Source of the DNA: Leifsonia xyli
Lineage (GTDB): Bacteria > Actinomycetota > Actinomycetes > Actinomycetales > Microbacteriaceae
NCBI GenBank assembly: GCA_001647635.1
Contig: CP014761.1
Location: 868,001-932,000 of the forward strand
Direction: 5' to 3'
Length of the DNA: 64,000 bases
The stretch's first letter is position 1, and each line of letters starts with the position of its first letter. The notes under the pieces were generated by a model. That model was not told where the DNA came from. It did not search any database and worked only from the letters and a program-made list of their open reading frames with translations. This document shows, piece by piece, positions 1 to 12,096 of the stretch. The position numbers and the translations under genes are program-made.

Positions 1-339
1 GCAGGCGCAGGAGCCGGTGGCGTTGGGGTTGTCGATGGTGAAACCCTGCTTCTGGATGGTGTCCTCGAAGTCGATCGTCGCACCGTCGAGGTACGGGACG
101 CTCATCTTGTCGACGATGACCTCCACCCCGTCGAAGTCGACGGTCGCGTCCCCGTCGAGCATGCGCTCGTCGAAGTAGAGCTGGTAGATCAGACCCGAGC
201 ATCCACCGGGCTGGACGGCGACGCGCAGACGCAGGTCGTCGCGGCCCTCCTGCTCGAGCAGGCTCTTGACCTTGGAGGCCGCGGTGTCGGTCAGGCCGAC
301 GCCGTGGGCCTTGGTCGCGGTCAGCGTTGTGTCGGTCAT
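1..339 (-). CDS. erpA: Iron-sulfur cluster insertion protein ErpA (3' end cut by window edge)
   Basis: This A-type carrier of the HesB/IscA/ErpA family receives Fe-S clusters and hands them to apo-enzymes in the cytoplasm. Only the first 113 codons lie in the window. The three conserved cluster cysteines are visible: C47 in a GGCSG motif, and C111 and C113 in GSCAC at the cut end. Family members are about 115-125 residues, so only a few residues are missing. The ATG at 339 follows an AAGGAG ribosome binding site. The ErpA assignment rather than another IscA paralogue rests on overall sequence and the single-domain length. Confidence 0.9.
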   Translation of the reverse strand, partial: MTDTTLTATKAHGVGLTDTAASKVKSLLEQEGRDDLRLRVAVQPGGCSGLIYQLYFDERMLDGDATVDFDGVEVIVDKMSVPYLDGATIDFEDTIQKQGFTIDNPNATGSCAC

Positions 340-416
340 GGGGCTCCTTCGGAAGGATGTTTCTGACTCCGGAACGAAATCTGGGTCGATTGTACGACTT
401 CCCGGTGGGAATTGAT

Positions 417-1856
417 TCAGGATGCCTCGCGCGCGTTCAGCCGCGCAAGCAGGAGCGCCTCGGTGAGGATCGCCCGCTTGAACACGCCGAGGTGGAGCGA
501 CTCGTTCGGGCTGTGCGCCCGCGTGTCGGGGTCCTCGACTCCGGTGACCAGGATCTGCGCCTCCGGGAACTCGCGGACGAGGTCGGCGATGAACGGGATG
601 GATCCGCCGATGCCGGTCTCGACCGCCTCCTTGCCCCACGCGTCGGTCATGGCGCGCTTGGCCTCGGTCGCCGCCCAGCCGGCCGTGTCCACGAGGAAGG
701 GGTCGCCCAGGTCGACGTCCTCGATCGTGACGTGCGCGCCGAACGGCGCGTGCGCCCGCAGGTGCCGCTCCAGCGCCTCGTACGCCTCCCGGGCCGGCTG
801 CCCGGGCGCGACGCGCGAGCTGACGCGCACCGCGACGCTCGGCAGCAGCGTGTTGGACGCGTTGGCGACGGTGGGCGCGTCGATGCCGGTGATGGTGATG
901 GTCGGCTGCGACCACATCCGGGACAGGATGGGCCCGGTGCCGATGCTGGTCACACCATCGAGGAACGCGGCGTCCTTCGCCAGCTCCTCCTCGCTGAACG
1001 CAGGCGGCTCGGCGGCGTCGGTGTAGGAGCTGAGGCCCTCGACGGCCACCGACCCCTTCTCGTCGTGCAGGGTCGCCAGCAGCTTGACCATGGCGAGCAT
1101 CGCGTCTGGGGCCGCGCCGCCGTACATGCCCGAGTGCGAGGCGTGCTCCAGCGTCGAGACGGTGAGCTTGAACGTGACGTTGCCGCGCAGCGACACGGTG
1201 AGTGCCGGGGTGTTCACGTCGACGTTGTCGGAGTCGGCGACGACGATCACGTCTGCGGCCAGCGCCTCCTTGTTCTGCTCCAGGAAGTGCGCGAAGGAGC
1301 GGGAGCCGAACTCCTCCTCCCCCTCGATGAAAACGGCGAGGCCGAGCTCGAGGTCGTCGCCGAAGGTGTCGCGCAGCGCGCGGACGGAGGCGACGTGCGC
1401 GAGCACGCCCGCCTTGTCGTCGGCGGCGCCACGCGCGTACAGGCGGTCGCCGCGCACGGTCGGCTCGAACGGCGGCGTCTCCCACAGAGCCTCGTCGCCC
1501 TCCGGCTGGACGTCGTGGTGCGCGTACAGCAGGACGGTCGGGCGGCCGTTGCGCGCAGCGCGCGTGGCGAGCACGGCGGGCTGGCCGAGGGTCTCGCCGT
1601 CCGCGGTCGGCGCCTGCTTGATCTCGACCGAGTCGAACATCCCGGTATCGCTCAGGAGGCCGGCCACGGCTTCGGCGCTGCGGCGGACGTTGGCGGGGTC
1701 GAACGCCGACCACGACACCGACGGGATGCGCACGAGCTGCGAGAGGTCGGCGACGGCGGAGGGCATCCCGCGGTCGACCGCGGTGCGCACCGCCCGCTCG
1801 GCGGGGTCGGACGAACCGGAAGTCGCCGGATCGGGAGTCTGCTGGCTGTCTGTCAT
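417..1856 (-). CDS. M20 family dipeptidase / metallopeptidase
   Basis: This 479-residue cytoplasmic enzyme belongs to the M20 (ArgE/DapE/carnosinase) metallopeptidase family and is expected to cleave dipeptides or deacylate amino acid derivatives with two zinc ions. Metal-site motifs are in order: YAHHDVQP near residue 111, ARGAADDKAG near 141 and an EGEEEFGS stretch near 178, which holds the catalytic glutamate. The length fits the dipeptidase branch better than DapE, so succinyl-diaminopimelate desuccinylase is less likely. The ATG at 1856 was chosen because family similarity begins soon after. Upstream reading frame sequence is unlike the family. The true substrate cannot be read from sequence. 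Confidence 0.85.
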   Translation of the reverse strand: MTDSQQTPDPATSGSSDPAERAVRTAVDRGMPSAVADLSQLVRIPSVSWSAFDPANVRRSAEAVAGLLSDTGMFDSVEIKQAPTADGETLGQPAVLATRAARNGRPTVLLYAHHDVQPEGDEALWETPPFEPTVRGDRLYARGAADDKAGVLAHVASVRALRDTFGDDLELGLAVFIEGEEEFGSRSFAHFLEQNKEALAADVIVVADSDNVDVNTPALTVSLRGNVTFKLTVSTLEHASHSGMYGGAAPDAMLAMVKLLATLHDEKGSVAVEGLSSYTDAAEPPAFSEEELAKDAAFLDGVTSIGTGPILSRMWSQPTITITGIDAPTVANASNTLLPSVAVRVSSRVAPGQPAREAYEALERHLRAHAPFGAHVTIEDVDLGDPFLVDTAGWAATEAKRAMTDAWGKEAVETGIGGSIPFIADLVREFPEAQILVTGVEDPDTRAHSPNESLHLGVFKRAILTEALLLARLNAREAS

Positions 1857-1897
1857 GCGGATAATGTTAAGCGGACCCCAGAATCGAAGGCGCGAAG

Positions 1898-2491
1898 TTG
1901 GCAAAGCGACAGAACCCGGCCGAGGCGGAGACGCCCGCGGTCGAGACCACGGAAGAGACGGCCGCCCGGCTGAAGCAGGGCAAGGGCGCACCCACGCCCT
2001 CTCGCCGCGAGCAGGAGGCCGCCCGCAAGCGTCCGCTCGTGCCGACCGACCGCAAGGAGGCGGCCCGCCAGGCCCGCGCCAAGCAGGCCGAGGCGCGCGA
2101 GAAGGCACGCGTCGGCATGGCCGCCGGCGACGACCGCTACCTGACCGCCCGGGACCGCGGACCGCAGCGCCGCTACGTGCGCGACTACGTGGACGCGCGC
2201 TTCTCGATCGGCGAGTTCCTCATCCCGGTGATGCTGATCGTCATCGTGCTGACCTTCCTCCCGTCGCCGGTGCTGCAGGTCTACGGCCTGTTCGCGCTGT
2301 GGGGCTTCTTCCTCATCGCGGTCATCGACTGCTTCGTGCTCGGGTTCCTGATCCAGCGCCGCGTCGGCGACAAGTTCGGCAAGACGAAGGTGGAGCGTGG
2401 GCTGCGCTGGTACGGCGCCATGCGTGCCCTGCAGCTGCGGATCATGCGCCTCCCCAAGCCGCAGGTCAAGCGCGGCCAGTACCCGAGCTGA
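1898..2491 (+). CDS. DUF3043 family membrane protein
   Basis: This 197-residue protein matches the actinobacterial DUF3043 family, whose function is unknown. The first 90 or so residues are charged and rich in Ala, Glu, Arg and Lys and are probably cytoplasmic. Two hydrophobic segments follow, near residues 107-125 and 130-152, and then a basic tail. The start is a TTG at 1898, giving MAKRQNPAEAE. The gene is divergent from the M20 peptidase with only 41 bases between starts, so the two probably share a promoter region. It ends 1 nt before the RNase H fusion gene, which suggests co-transcription. Confidence 0.8.
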   Translation: MAKRQNPAEAETPAVETTEETAARLKQGKGAPTPSRREQEAARKRPLVPTDRKEAARQARAKQAEAREKARVGMAAGDDRYLTARDRGPQRRYVRDYVDARFSIGEFLIPVMLIVIVLTFLPSPVLQVYGLFALWGFFLIAVIDCFVLGFLIQRRVGDKFGKTKVERGLRWYGAMRALQLRIMRLPKPQVKRGQYPS

Positions 2492-2492
2492 C

Positions 2493-3428
2493 GTGACGAT
2501 CGTCGCAGCAGCCGACGGCTCCGCCCTCGGCAATCCCGGTCCGGCCGGGTGGGCCTGGTACGTCGACGACGACCACTGGTCCGCGGGCGGCTGGCCGCAC
2601 GGGACGAACAACCAGGGCGAGCTCATGGCCGTCATCGACCTCCTGGAGGCGACGGCGCACCTGGAGGACAACGATCTCCACATCTTCTGCGACAGCCAAT
2701 ACGTCATCAACGCTGTGACCAAGTGGATGCCGGGCTGGAAGCGCAAGGGCTGGCGCAAGGCCGACGGCGCGCCCGTGCTCAACCGCGAGCTCCTGGAGCG
2801 ACTCGACCGCGGGCTGCAGGGGCGTCGCTACCGGTTCGAGTGGGTCAAGGGACACGCCGGGCACGACCTCAACGAGGCGGCGGATGAGCGCGCCCGCGCG
2901 GTCGCCACGGCGTACCAGAAGGGCGACCCGATCCCGATCGGCCCGGGATGGGCGGGGACTGCGCCGGAGGCTGCGAAGCCGATGGCGGTGGAGCCGGAGG
3001 CGGCGGAATCCGCTCCGGCGCATGCCGCTCCCGCACCGTCCGACGCCCCCGTCGAGTTCGACCTGTTCGACGGCCTCGACGCCGCGGAAACGGACGAGGA
3101 GGTCGTCGCCCGCCTGGAGCGCGAGCTGCTCGAGCCCGCCGTCCGCTCCGACGCGTCCCGCCTGGCTGAGCTGCTGCATCCCTCGTTCGAGGAGATCGGA
3201 CGCTCGGGACGCCTCTGGGCCCGTGACGCGATCGTCTCCGAGCTCGCCGACGAGGATGCGCCCGCTGCGGACCTCGAGGTGCTCGGCGTCGACCGGGTCT
3301 CCGGCGACGCGCTGCTGCTCACCGCTCGGACGACGGATGCGCGCGGCGCGACCCTGCGCAGCTCGCTGTGGGTGCGCAGCTCGGGTCGCTGGCGCCTACG
3401 CTTCCACCAGGGCACGCCGGAGGCGTAG
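2493..3428 (+). CDS. rnhA: Ribonuclease HI fused to a DUF4440-like C-terminal domain
   Basis: Residues 1-150 form a ribonuclease HI domain, which degrades the RNA strand of RNA-DNA hybrids. The catalytic acidic residues D8 (ADGSALGNPG), E43 (NQGELMA), D67 (FCDSQY) and D131 (NEAADERAR) are all present, with the flexible-loop region KGHAGHD at 119-125. A Pro/Ala/Glu linker follows. About residues 205-311 resemble a DUF4440/SnoaL-like fold with a conserved LAELLHPSFEEIGRSGR segment. The GTG at 2493 is favoured because the RNase H fold starts there. The gene overlaps the convergent pyrD by 33 bases. The role of the second domain is unknown. Confidence 0.85.
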   Translation: MTIVAAADGSALGNPGPAGWAWYVDDDHWSAGGWPHGTNNQGELMAVIDLLEATAHLEDNDLHIFCDSQYVINAVTKWMPGWKRKGWRKADGAPVLNRELLERLDRGLQGRRYRFEWVKGHAGHDLNEAADERARAVATAYQKGDPIPIGPGWAGTAPEAAKPMAVEPEAAESAPAHAAPAPSDAPVEFDLFDGLDAAETDEEVVARLERELLEPAVRSDASRLAELLHPSFEEIGRSGRLWARDAIVSELADEDAPAADLEVLGVDRVSGDALLLTARTTDARGATLRSSLWVRSSGRWRLRFHQGTPEA

Positions 3429-4439
3429 CAGCCCGCGGTTGATCTCGCGCGCCCACAGCGGGCCGCGGTAGAGGAACGCCGTGTAGCCCTGCACCAGCGT
3501 GGCGCCAGCATCCAGGCGCTCCTGCACGTCTTCCGCGGTCTCGACGCCGCCGACCGAGATCACGCACAGCTCGGCCGGGACGACCGCGCGGATGAGGCGC
3601 AGCACCTCCAGGGAGCGGGCGGCGAGCGGCGCACCGCTCAAGCCTCCCGCGCCGGCCGCCTCGACGACCGCCGGATCGGTGACGAGGCCGTCGCGCGAGA
3701 TCGTGGTGTTGGTCGCGATGATGCCGGCGAGACCCAGCTCGACGGCGAGGCGCGCGATGCGCTCCACCTGCTCGTCGGTGAGGTCGGGCGCGATCTTCAC
3801 GAGCAGCGGGGTCTCCCCCGCCACCTCCTTGACCGCGGTGAGCAGCGGCGACAGGAGTTCGAGCTCCTGCAGGCCGCGGAGCCCCGGGGTGTTGGGCGAG
3901 CTGACGTTGACGACGAGGTAGTCGGCGACGGGCGCAAGCGCGCGGGCGCTGGTCAGGTAGTCGGCGGTGGCGTCCTCGACGGCCACGACGCGCGACTTGC
4001 CGATGTTGACGCCCAGCACGGGACGCGTCCGGGCACGGCGGACGCGGAGCAGCCGATCGGCGGCGGCGCCGGCGCCATGGTTGTTGAAACCCATCCGGTT
4101 GATGACCGCGCGGTCGGGGATGAGGCGGAACAGCCGGGGCTTGTCGTTGCCGGGCTGCGGGCGCGCGGTGATCGTGCCGACCTCCACGTGGCCGAAGCCG
4201 AGCGCACCGAGACCGAGCACGCCCTCGCCGTCCTTGTCGAAGCCGGCGGCGACGCCGAACGGCGAGTCGAACCGCAGGCCGAGCGCCTCGACGGCGAGGG
4301 ACGAGTCGGGCGCGGTGAAGCGCCGGGCCAGGCCGCCGAGACCGACGGCCGGGAGGGCGCGGATCACCACGAACGCGAGGTGATGGGCCCGCTCGGGGTC
4401 GAGGCGGGAGAGGACGAGGTCGAAGAGTGCGCGATACAT
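3396..4439 (-). CDS. pyrD: Dihydroorotate dehydrogenase (quinone), class 2
   Basis: This 347-residue flavoprotein oxidises dihydroorotate to orotate in pyrimidine synthesis and passes electrons to membrane quinone. The N-terminal helices (MYRALFDLVLSRLDPERAHH) are the class 2 membrane-association segment. The FMN barrel shows GVAAGFDKDGEG, GFNNHGAGA, NVSSPNTPGLR, with the catalytic serine of this class in the SSPN motif, and the phosphate-binding ISVGGVETAEDV. Length is normal for class 2. The gene stands alone, convergent with the RNase H fusion and separated from nrdR by a repeat-bearing gap of 186 bases. Confidence 0.95.
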   Translation of the reverse strand: MYRALFDLVLSRLDPERAHHLAFVVIRALPAVGLGGLARRFTAPDSSLAVEALGLRFDSPFGVAAGFDKDGEGVLGLGALGFGHVEVGTITARPQPGNDKPRLFRLIPDRAVINRMGFNNHGAGAAADRLLRVRRARTRPVLGVNIGKSRVVAVEDATADYLTSARALAPVADYLVVNVSSPNTPGLRGLQELELLSPLLTAVKEVAGETPLLVKIAPDLTDEQVERIARLAVELGLAGIIATNTTISRDGLVTDPAVVEAAGAGGLSGAPLAARSLEVLRLIRAVVPAELCVISVGGVETAEDVQERLDAGATLVQGYTAFLYRGPLWAREINRGLLRLRRALVEA

Positions 4440-4459
4440 GCCGGTAGCAGAATACCGCG

Positions 4460-4556
4460 CGCGCGGTGGAGCTCAGGGCAGCGCGGAGCGATGCCGCGAC
4501 CCCAGCGCCGCGCGGTGGAGCTCAGGGCAGCGCGGAGCGATGCGCGACCCCAGCGC
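4460..4556. repeat. Tandem repeat of about 49 bp, two copies
   Basis: Two head-to-tail copies lie at 4460-4508 and 4509-4556. They differ by one base, since the second lacks one C after GCGATG. Each starts CGCGCGGTGGAGCTCAGGGC and ends in CGACCCCAGCGC. The copies sit in the gap between pyrD and nrdR and are not part of any supported gene. Confidence 0.9.
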
Positions 4557-4561
4557 CGAGG

Positions 4562-4596
4562 GAGCCTGCGACCGAGGACCGAGCCTGCGACCGAGG
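4562..4596. repeat. Short direct repeat, 16 bp, two copies at 19-bp period
   Basis: GAGCCTGCGACCGAGG occurs at 4562-4577 and again at 4581-4596. It directly follows the 49-bp tandem repeat in the pyrD-nrdR gap. No function is apparent, and it may share an origin with the larger repeat. Confidence 0.85.
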
Positions 4597-4625
4597 TCTG
4601 ACGTAACAGCGCCGACAGGCTCCTT

Positions 4626-5093
4626 CTACTCGGCGGCGACCGGCTCCGCGTGCGCCACGCGCAGCGAGCGGATGGCCTCCTCGAAGTCGTCGAGCGAGTC
4701 GAACGCCTGGTAGACGCTCGCGAAGCGCAGGTACGCGACCTCGTCGAGCTCACGGAGCTCGGGCAGGATGGCGAGCCCGATGTCGTTGGCCTCGATCTGC
4801 GACGCACCCGTCGACCGGATGGTCTCCTCGACCTTGCCCGCCAGCACGGCGAGGTCGGAGTCGGTGACCGGGCGTCCCTGGCACGCCTTGCGCACGCCCA
4901 GCACGATCTTCTCGCGGCTGAACGGCTCCGCCACGCCGCTGCGCTTGATCACGCTGAGGCTCGCGGTCTCGGTGGTCGAGAAGCGACGGCCGCACTCCGG
5001 GCACTGCCGGCGGCGGCGGATGGAGAGCCCGTCGTCACTCGTCCGCGAGTCGATGACACGGGAGTCGGGGTGGCGGCAGAAGGGGCAGAACAT
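4626..5093 (-). CDS. nrdR: Transcriptional repressor NrdR
   Basis: NrdR is a zinc-ribbon/ATP-cone repressor that senses dATP/ATP and shuts down ribonucleotide reductase genes. The 155-residue product has CPFC (C3, C6) and CPEC (C31, C34) for zinc, an intervening RRRR-rich DNA-binding ribbon, and an ATP-cone from about residue 49 ([16 protein letters not shown]) to 140. The length is standard. It lies 16 bases downstream of hisD on the same strand and may be cotranscribed with it, although no functional link is known. The glutamate-ending tail is slightly variable, as usual for the family. Confidence 0.97.
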   Translation of the reverse strand: MFCPFCRHPDSRVIDSRTSDDGLSIRRRRQCPECGRRFSTTETASLSVIKRSGVAEPFSREKIVLGVRKACQGRPVTDSDLAVLAGKVEETIRSTGASQIEANDIGLAILPELRELDEVAYLRFASVYQAFDSLDDFEEAIRSLRVAHAEPVAAE

Positions 5094-5109
5094 GGTGGGA
5101 TTCTATCGC

Positions 5110-6420
5110 TCACCGGGTGCGGAACCGCTGAGTGACCGCTTCCCCGTGCGCCGGAAGGTCCTCCGCGGTCGAGAGCGCCACGATGCGGTCCGCGACCTCC
5201 TGCAGCGCGTCGCGGTCGTAGCGGACCACCTGCTGCGGCCGCAGGAACGAGTACGCACCCAGGCCCGGCGAGAACCGGGCCTGACCGCCGGTCGGCAGCA
5301 CGTGGTTGGAGCCCGCCAGGTAGTCGCCGAGGCTGACCGGCGAGGTGGGGCCGAGGAAGATCGCGCCGGCGTTGTGGATGGACGCGAGCAGCGCATCCGG
5401 GTCGGCCGTCTGGATCTCGAGGTGCTCGGGCCCGTAGGCGTTGCTGAACGCGGCGGCCGCGGCGAGGTCGTCCACGAGGACGACCGCGGACTGCGGGCCG
5501 CCGAGCGCCGTGCGGACGCGCTCGGCGTGCTTGGTGGCGTCGGCCAGGCGTGCGAGTTCAGCGACGACGCGGTCTGCGAACGCGGGGCTGTCCGTGACGA
5601 GGAGGGAGGCGGCGGCCTCGTCGTGCTCGGCCTGGCTGACGAGGTCGGCGGCGACGTAGGACGCGTCCGCCGTGTCATCGGCGATCACGAGGATCTCGGT
5701 CGTGCCGGCTTCGGAGTCGATACCGGTCTGTCCGCGGACCACGCGCTTGGCGGCCGCGACGTAGATGTTGCCCGGGCCGGTGATGACCTGCACCGGGTCG
5801 AGGCCGAGCTCTTCGACGCCGTACGCCAGCGCGCCGATCGCGCCGGCGCCTCCCATCGCATAGACCTCGTCGATGCCCAGCAGGCCCGCGGCCCCCAGGA
5901 TGACCGGGTGGACCGCTCCCCCGAACTCGCGCTGCGGCGGGCTGACCAGGGCGACGGAGGCCACGCCGGCGACCTGCGCGGGCACGGCGTTCATCACGAC
6001 GCTCGACGGGTAGACGGCCTTGCCGCCGGGCACATACAGCCCTGCGCGCTCGACCGGCTCCCAGCGCTGGACGATGCTCGCGCCCGGGCGGATGACCGTC
6101 TCGGCGCGCGGCGGAACCTGGGCGGCGGTCGCCTCGCGCACGCGAGCGATCGCCTCCTCCAAGGCCTCGCGCACGTCGGCGGGAAGCGCCTGAACCGCCG
6201 CGTCGATCTCCGCCTGCGGAACCCGGAGGGACGAGGGCGCGCCCCCGTCGAACCGCTCCGCCTGCTCGCGCAGGGCGGCGACACCGCGCTCGCGTACGTC
6301 GGCGATCAGGTCGGCCGCGACGGTCATCGCGACCTGCACATCCACGACGGGACGGGGCACGAGGCGCTGGAACGCGGCACGAGTAGGCTGGACACCGCGG
6401 AGATCGATGGTCTGGATCAT
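5110..6420 (-). CDS. hisD: Histidinol dehydrogenase
   Basis: This zinc enzyme carries out the last two steps of histidine synthesis, converting histidinol to histidine with two NAD+. The 436-residue length is typical. Visible motifs include VPGGKAVYPSSVVMNAVPA, ITGPGNIYVAAAKR, the EGTTE-like SEAGTTEILVIAD, DLVSQAEHDEAA with the zinc and catalytic residues, and GSNHVLPTGGQARF. No other his genes adjoin, so in this window hisD is separated from the rest of the pathway. The divergent flavin reductase starts 60 bases away, and the two probably share a promoter region. Confidence 0.97.
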   Translation of the reverse strand: MIQTIDLRGVQPTRAAFQRLVPRPVVDVQVAMTVAADLIADVRERGVAALREQAERFDGGAPSSLRVPQAEIDAAVQALPADVREALEEAIARVREATAAQVPPRAETVIRPGASIVQRWEPVERAGLYVPGGKAVYPSSVVMNAVPAQVAGVASVALVSPPQREFGGAVHPVILGAAGLLGIDEVYAMGGAGAIGALAYGVEELGLDPVQVITGPGNIYVAAAKRVVRGQTGIDSEAGTTEILVIADDTADASYVAADLVSQAEHDEAAASLLVTDSPAFADRVVAELARLADATKHAERVRTALGGPQSAVVLVDDLAAAAAFSNAYGPEHLEIQTADPDALLASIHNAGAIFLGPTSPVSLGDYLAGSNHVLPTGGQARFSPGLGAYSFLRPQQVVRYDRDALQEVADRIVALSTAEDLPAHGEAVTQRFRTR

Positions 6421-6479
6421 GGCCCATCAAGCCTACCCGCCCGGAATCTTCCAGCCCGACTGGAGCTTGTACCCACAGT

Positions 6480-7010
6480 ATGAACAGCGCATCCCCCGAC
6501 CCGACCGACGGCACCGTCACCGACGCCACCCCCGACCTCGCGGCCTTCCGGCAGACCTTCCGTCGACACGCGGCCGGCGTCGCCATCGTCACCGCCCAGC
6601 GCGAGGACGGAACGCCCGTCGGGTTCACGGCCACCTCGCTGGCGTCGCTCGCGGCCGTCCCGCCGCTGGCGACATTCAACATGGCGCTGTCGGCGTCGAG
6701 CTGGCCGGCCATCGCCGAGACGGACCGCGTGGTGATCCACACGCTCGGGGTGCGCAACCGCGAGGTCGCCCAGATCCTGTCCGGCGACAACCAGACCCGG
6801 TTCGTCGGCGACCACTGGTACCGCGGGCCGCATGGGCTCCCCGTGATCAAGGACACGACCGCGTGGATGGTCGGGCGCATCATCGAGAGGGTCCAGGTGC
6901 ACAACAGCGCGGTCGTCATCGTGCAGATCGAGCAGGGCGCCCTCGGTGAGGACGACGCGCCGCTCGTGTACCACGAGCGCACCTACTGGCGGCCAGGCAC
7001 CCCGGTCTGA
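6480..7010 (+). CDS. Flavin reductase family protein
   Basis: This 176-residue protein belongs to the flavin reductase-like split-barrel family, which binds FMN and reduces it with NAD(P)H or supplies reduced flavin to a partner monooxygenase. The family segments FRQTFRRHAAGVAIVTA, GFTATSLASLAAVPPLATFNMA and a late VQVHNSAVVIVQIEQG are present. No monooxygenase partner is near, so its client is unknown. It is divergent from hisD and ends 25 bases before the convergent dnaE stop. A flavin-binding protein without reductase activity is the main alternative. Confidence 0.85.
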   Translation: MNSASPDPTDGTVTDATPDLAAFRQTFRRHAAGVAIVTAQREDGTPVGFTATSLASLAAVPPLATFNMALSASSWPAIAETDRVVIHTLGVRNREVAQILSGDNQTRFVGDHWYRGPHGLPVIKDTTAWMVGRIIERVQVHNSAVVIVQIEQGALGEDDAPLVYHERTYWRPGTPV

Positions 7011-7035
7011 CCCACTTCAGGGCGGGCAGACACAC

Positions 7036-10551
<3,516 letters not shown>

Positions 10552-10575
10552 AGGTGAGTACAGCCTACGTCGGAC

Positions 10576-11496
10576 CTACGACGCTCGGAGCACGTCCAGG
10601 GCGTGTTGCAGGTCGTCCGGATAGGTCGTCGTGAAGGTGACCCACTCCCCCGTCGCCGGGTGCTCGAAGGCGAGCTGGACGGCGTGCAGCCACTGCCGCG
10701 TCAGGCCCAGTTTCGCGCTCAGGACCGGGTCGGCGCCGTACATCGCGTCGCCGACGCACGGGTGCCGCTGCGCGGCCATGTGCACGCGGATCTGGTGCGT
10801 GCGTCCCGTCTCCAGGTGGATCTCGAGCAGGCTCGCGGACGGGAACGCCTCGATGGTCTCGTAGTGCGTCACGGACGGCTTGCCGCCCGCCACGACCGCG
10901 AACTTCCAGTCCGACCGGGGATGCCGCCCGATCGGCGCGTCGATGGTGCCCGTCAGCGGGTCCGGGTGCCCCTGCACGACCGCGTGGTAGATCTTCTCGA
11001 CCGTCCGGTCGTGGAAGGCGCGCTTCAGCGCGGTGTACGCGCGCTCCGACTTCGCGACGACCATGAGGCCGCTCGTGCCCGCGTCCAGCCGGTGGACGAT
11101 GCCCGCGCGCTCGGCGGCGCCGGAGGTCGAGATGCGGAAGCCGGCGGCGGCCAGCGCTCCGAGCACGGTCGGGCCCTCCCAGCCGACAGAGGGATGCGCG
11201 GCGACGCCGACCGGCTTGTCGATCACCACGATGTCGTCGTCGTCGTGCACGATCGTCAGCTCCGGCACGGCGATCGGGACGATCTCGACGTCGGACTTCG
11301 GCTGCCATGACACCTCGAGCCAGGAGCCTGCGGTCAGGCGGTCGGACTTGCCCGCCTCACGTCCGTCGACGGTGACCCCGCCGGCCTCGGCGATCTCGGC
11401 GGCGAAGCTGCGCGAGAAGCCGAGGAGCTTGGCCAGGCCCGCGTCGACGCGTGAGCCCTCCAGCCCGTCCGGGATGGGGAAGCTGCGCGATTCCAT
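10576..11496 (-). CDS. RluA/RluD family pseudouridine synthase
   Basis: This 306-residue enzyme isomerises uridines to pseudouridines in 23S rRNA or other RNA. The first 80 residues form an S4 RNA-binding domain ([25 protein letters not shown]). The catalytic domain carries [16 protein letters not shown] with the catalytic aspartate, then a [13 protein letters not shown] motif near residue 240. Length agrees with RluD. Its start abuts the lspA stop exactly, so translation is probably coupled. The precise target uridines cannot be assigned from sequence. Confidence 0.93.
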   Translation of the reverse strand: MESRSFPIPDGLEGSRVDAGLAKLLGFSRSFAAEIAEAGGVTVDGREAGKSDRLTAGSWLEVSWQPKSDVEIVPIAVPELTIVHDDDDIVVIDKPVGVAAHPSVGWEGPTVLGALAAAGFRISTSGAAERAGIVHRLDAGTSGLMVVAKSERAYTALKRAFHDRTVEKIYHAVVQGHPDPLTGTIDAPIGRHPRSDWKFAVVAGGKPSVTHYETIEAFPSASLLEIHLETGRTHQIRVHMAAQRHPCVGDAMYGADPVLSAKLGLTRQWLHAVQLAFEHPATGEWVTFTTTYPDDLQHALDVLRAS

Positions 11497-12096
11497 CTAG
11501 CCCTGCGGCTTGTCGTTCGGCGTGTCGGTCGTGGTGGCCTCGTCGGCCTCCACATCTTCGGGCGCGGACTCGTCGTCGTCGTCGCGGCCCCGCTTGCCGT
11601 CCAGCCCCACACCACGCAGGGTGAGGATGAGGAACAGCACCATGCTCGACACGATCGCCACGTCGGCGAGGTTGAAGATCGCCGGCAGCAGCGGGATCTG
11701 CAGGAAGTCGACCACATGGCCGACGCCGAAGCCGGGCTCGCGGAATAGCCGGTCGGTCAGGTTGCCGAGCAGTCCGCCGAGCAGCAGCCCGAACAGGACC
11801 GCCCACGCCGTGGACCGGATGCGCGGCGCGTACCAGATGACGAAGCCGAGCACGCCGACGCCGACGATGGAGAAGATCCAGGTGGAGCCGCTGCCGATCG
11901 AGAAGGCCGCTCCCGCGTTCTTGACGAAGTGGAACTGGAGGAGCTGACCCAGGACCTCGATCTGCTGGCCCTCGAAGAGGTTCGACACGACCAGGACCTT
12001 GGCGATCTGGTCGATGAGATAGACGCAGAGCGCCACCACCGCCAGGACCGCCAAGGCCCTGATGCTGACCTTGGGCCGGGAAGGACTAGCCTCCAA
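11497..12096 (-). CDS. lspA: Lipoprotein signal peptidase (signal peptidase II)
   Basis: This membrane aspartic protease removes signal peptides from diacylglyceryl-modified prolipoproteins. Four hydrophobic segments span about residues 12-165. Family motifs KNAGAAFSI, GGLLGNLTDRLF and FNLADVAI contain the two catalytic aspartates. An acidic, Asp/Glu/Thr-rich cytoplasmic tail of about 30 residues follows the last membrane segment and is longer than in many homologues. The start overlaps the divIVA stop by 11 bases, and the stop touches the rluD-like start. Confidence 0.96.
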   Translation of the reverse strand: MEASPSRPKVSIRALAVLAVVALCVYLIDQIAKVLVVSNLFEGQQIEVLGQLLQFHFVKNAGAAFSIGSGSTWIFSIVGVGVLGFVIWYAPRIRSTAWAVLFGLLLGGLLGNLTDRLFREPGFGVGHVVDFLQIPLLPAIFNLADVAIVSSMVLFLILTLRGVGLDGKRGRDDDDESAPEDVEADEATTTDTPNDKPQG

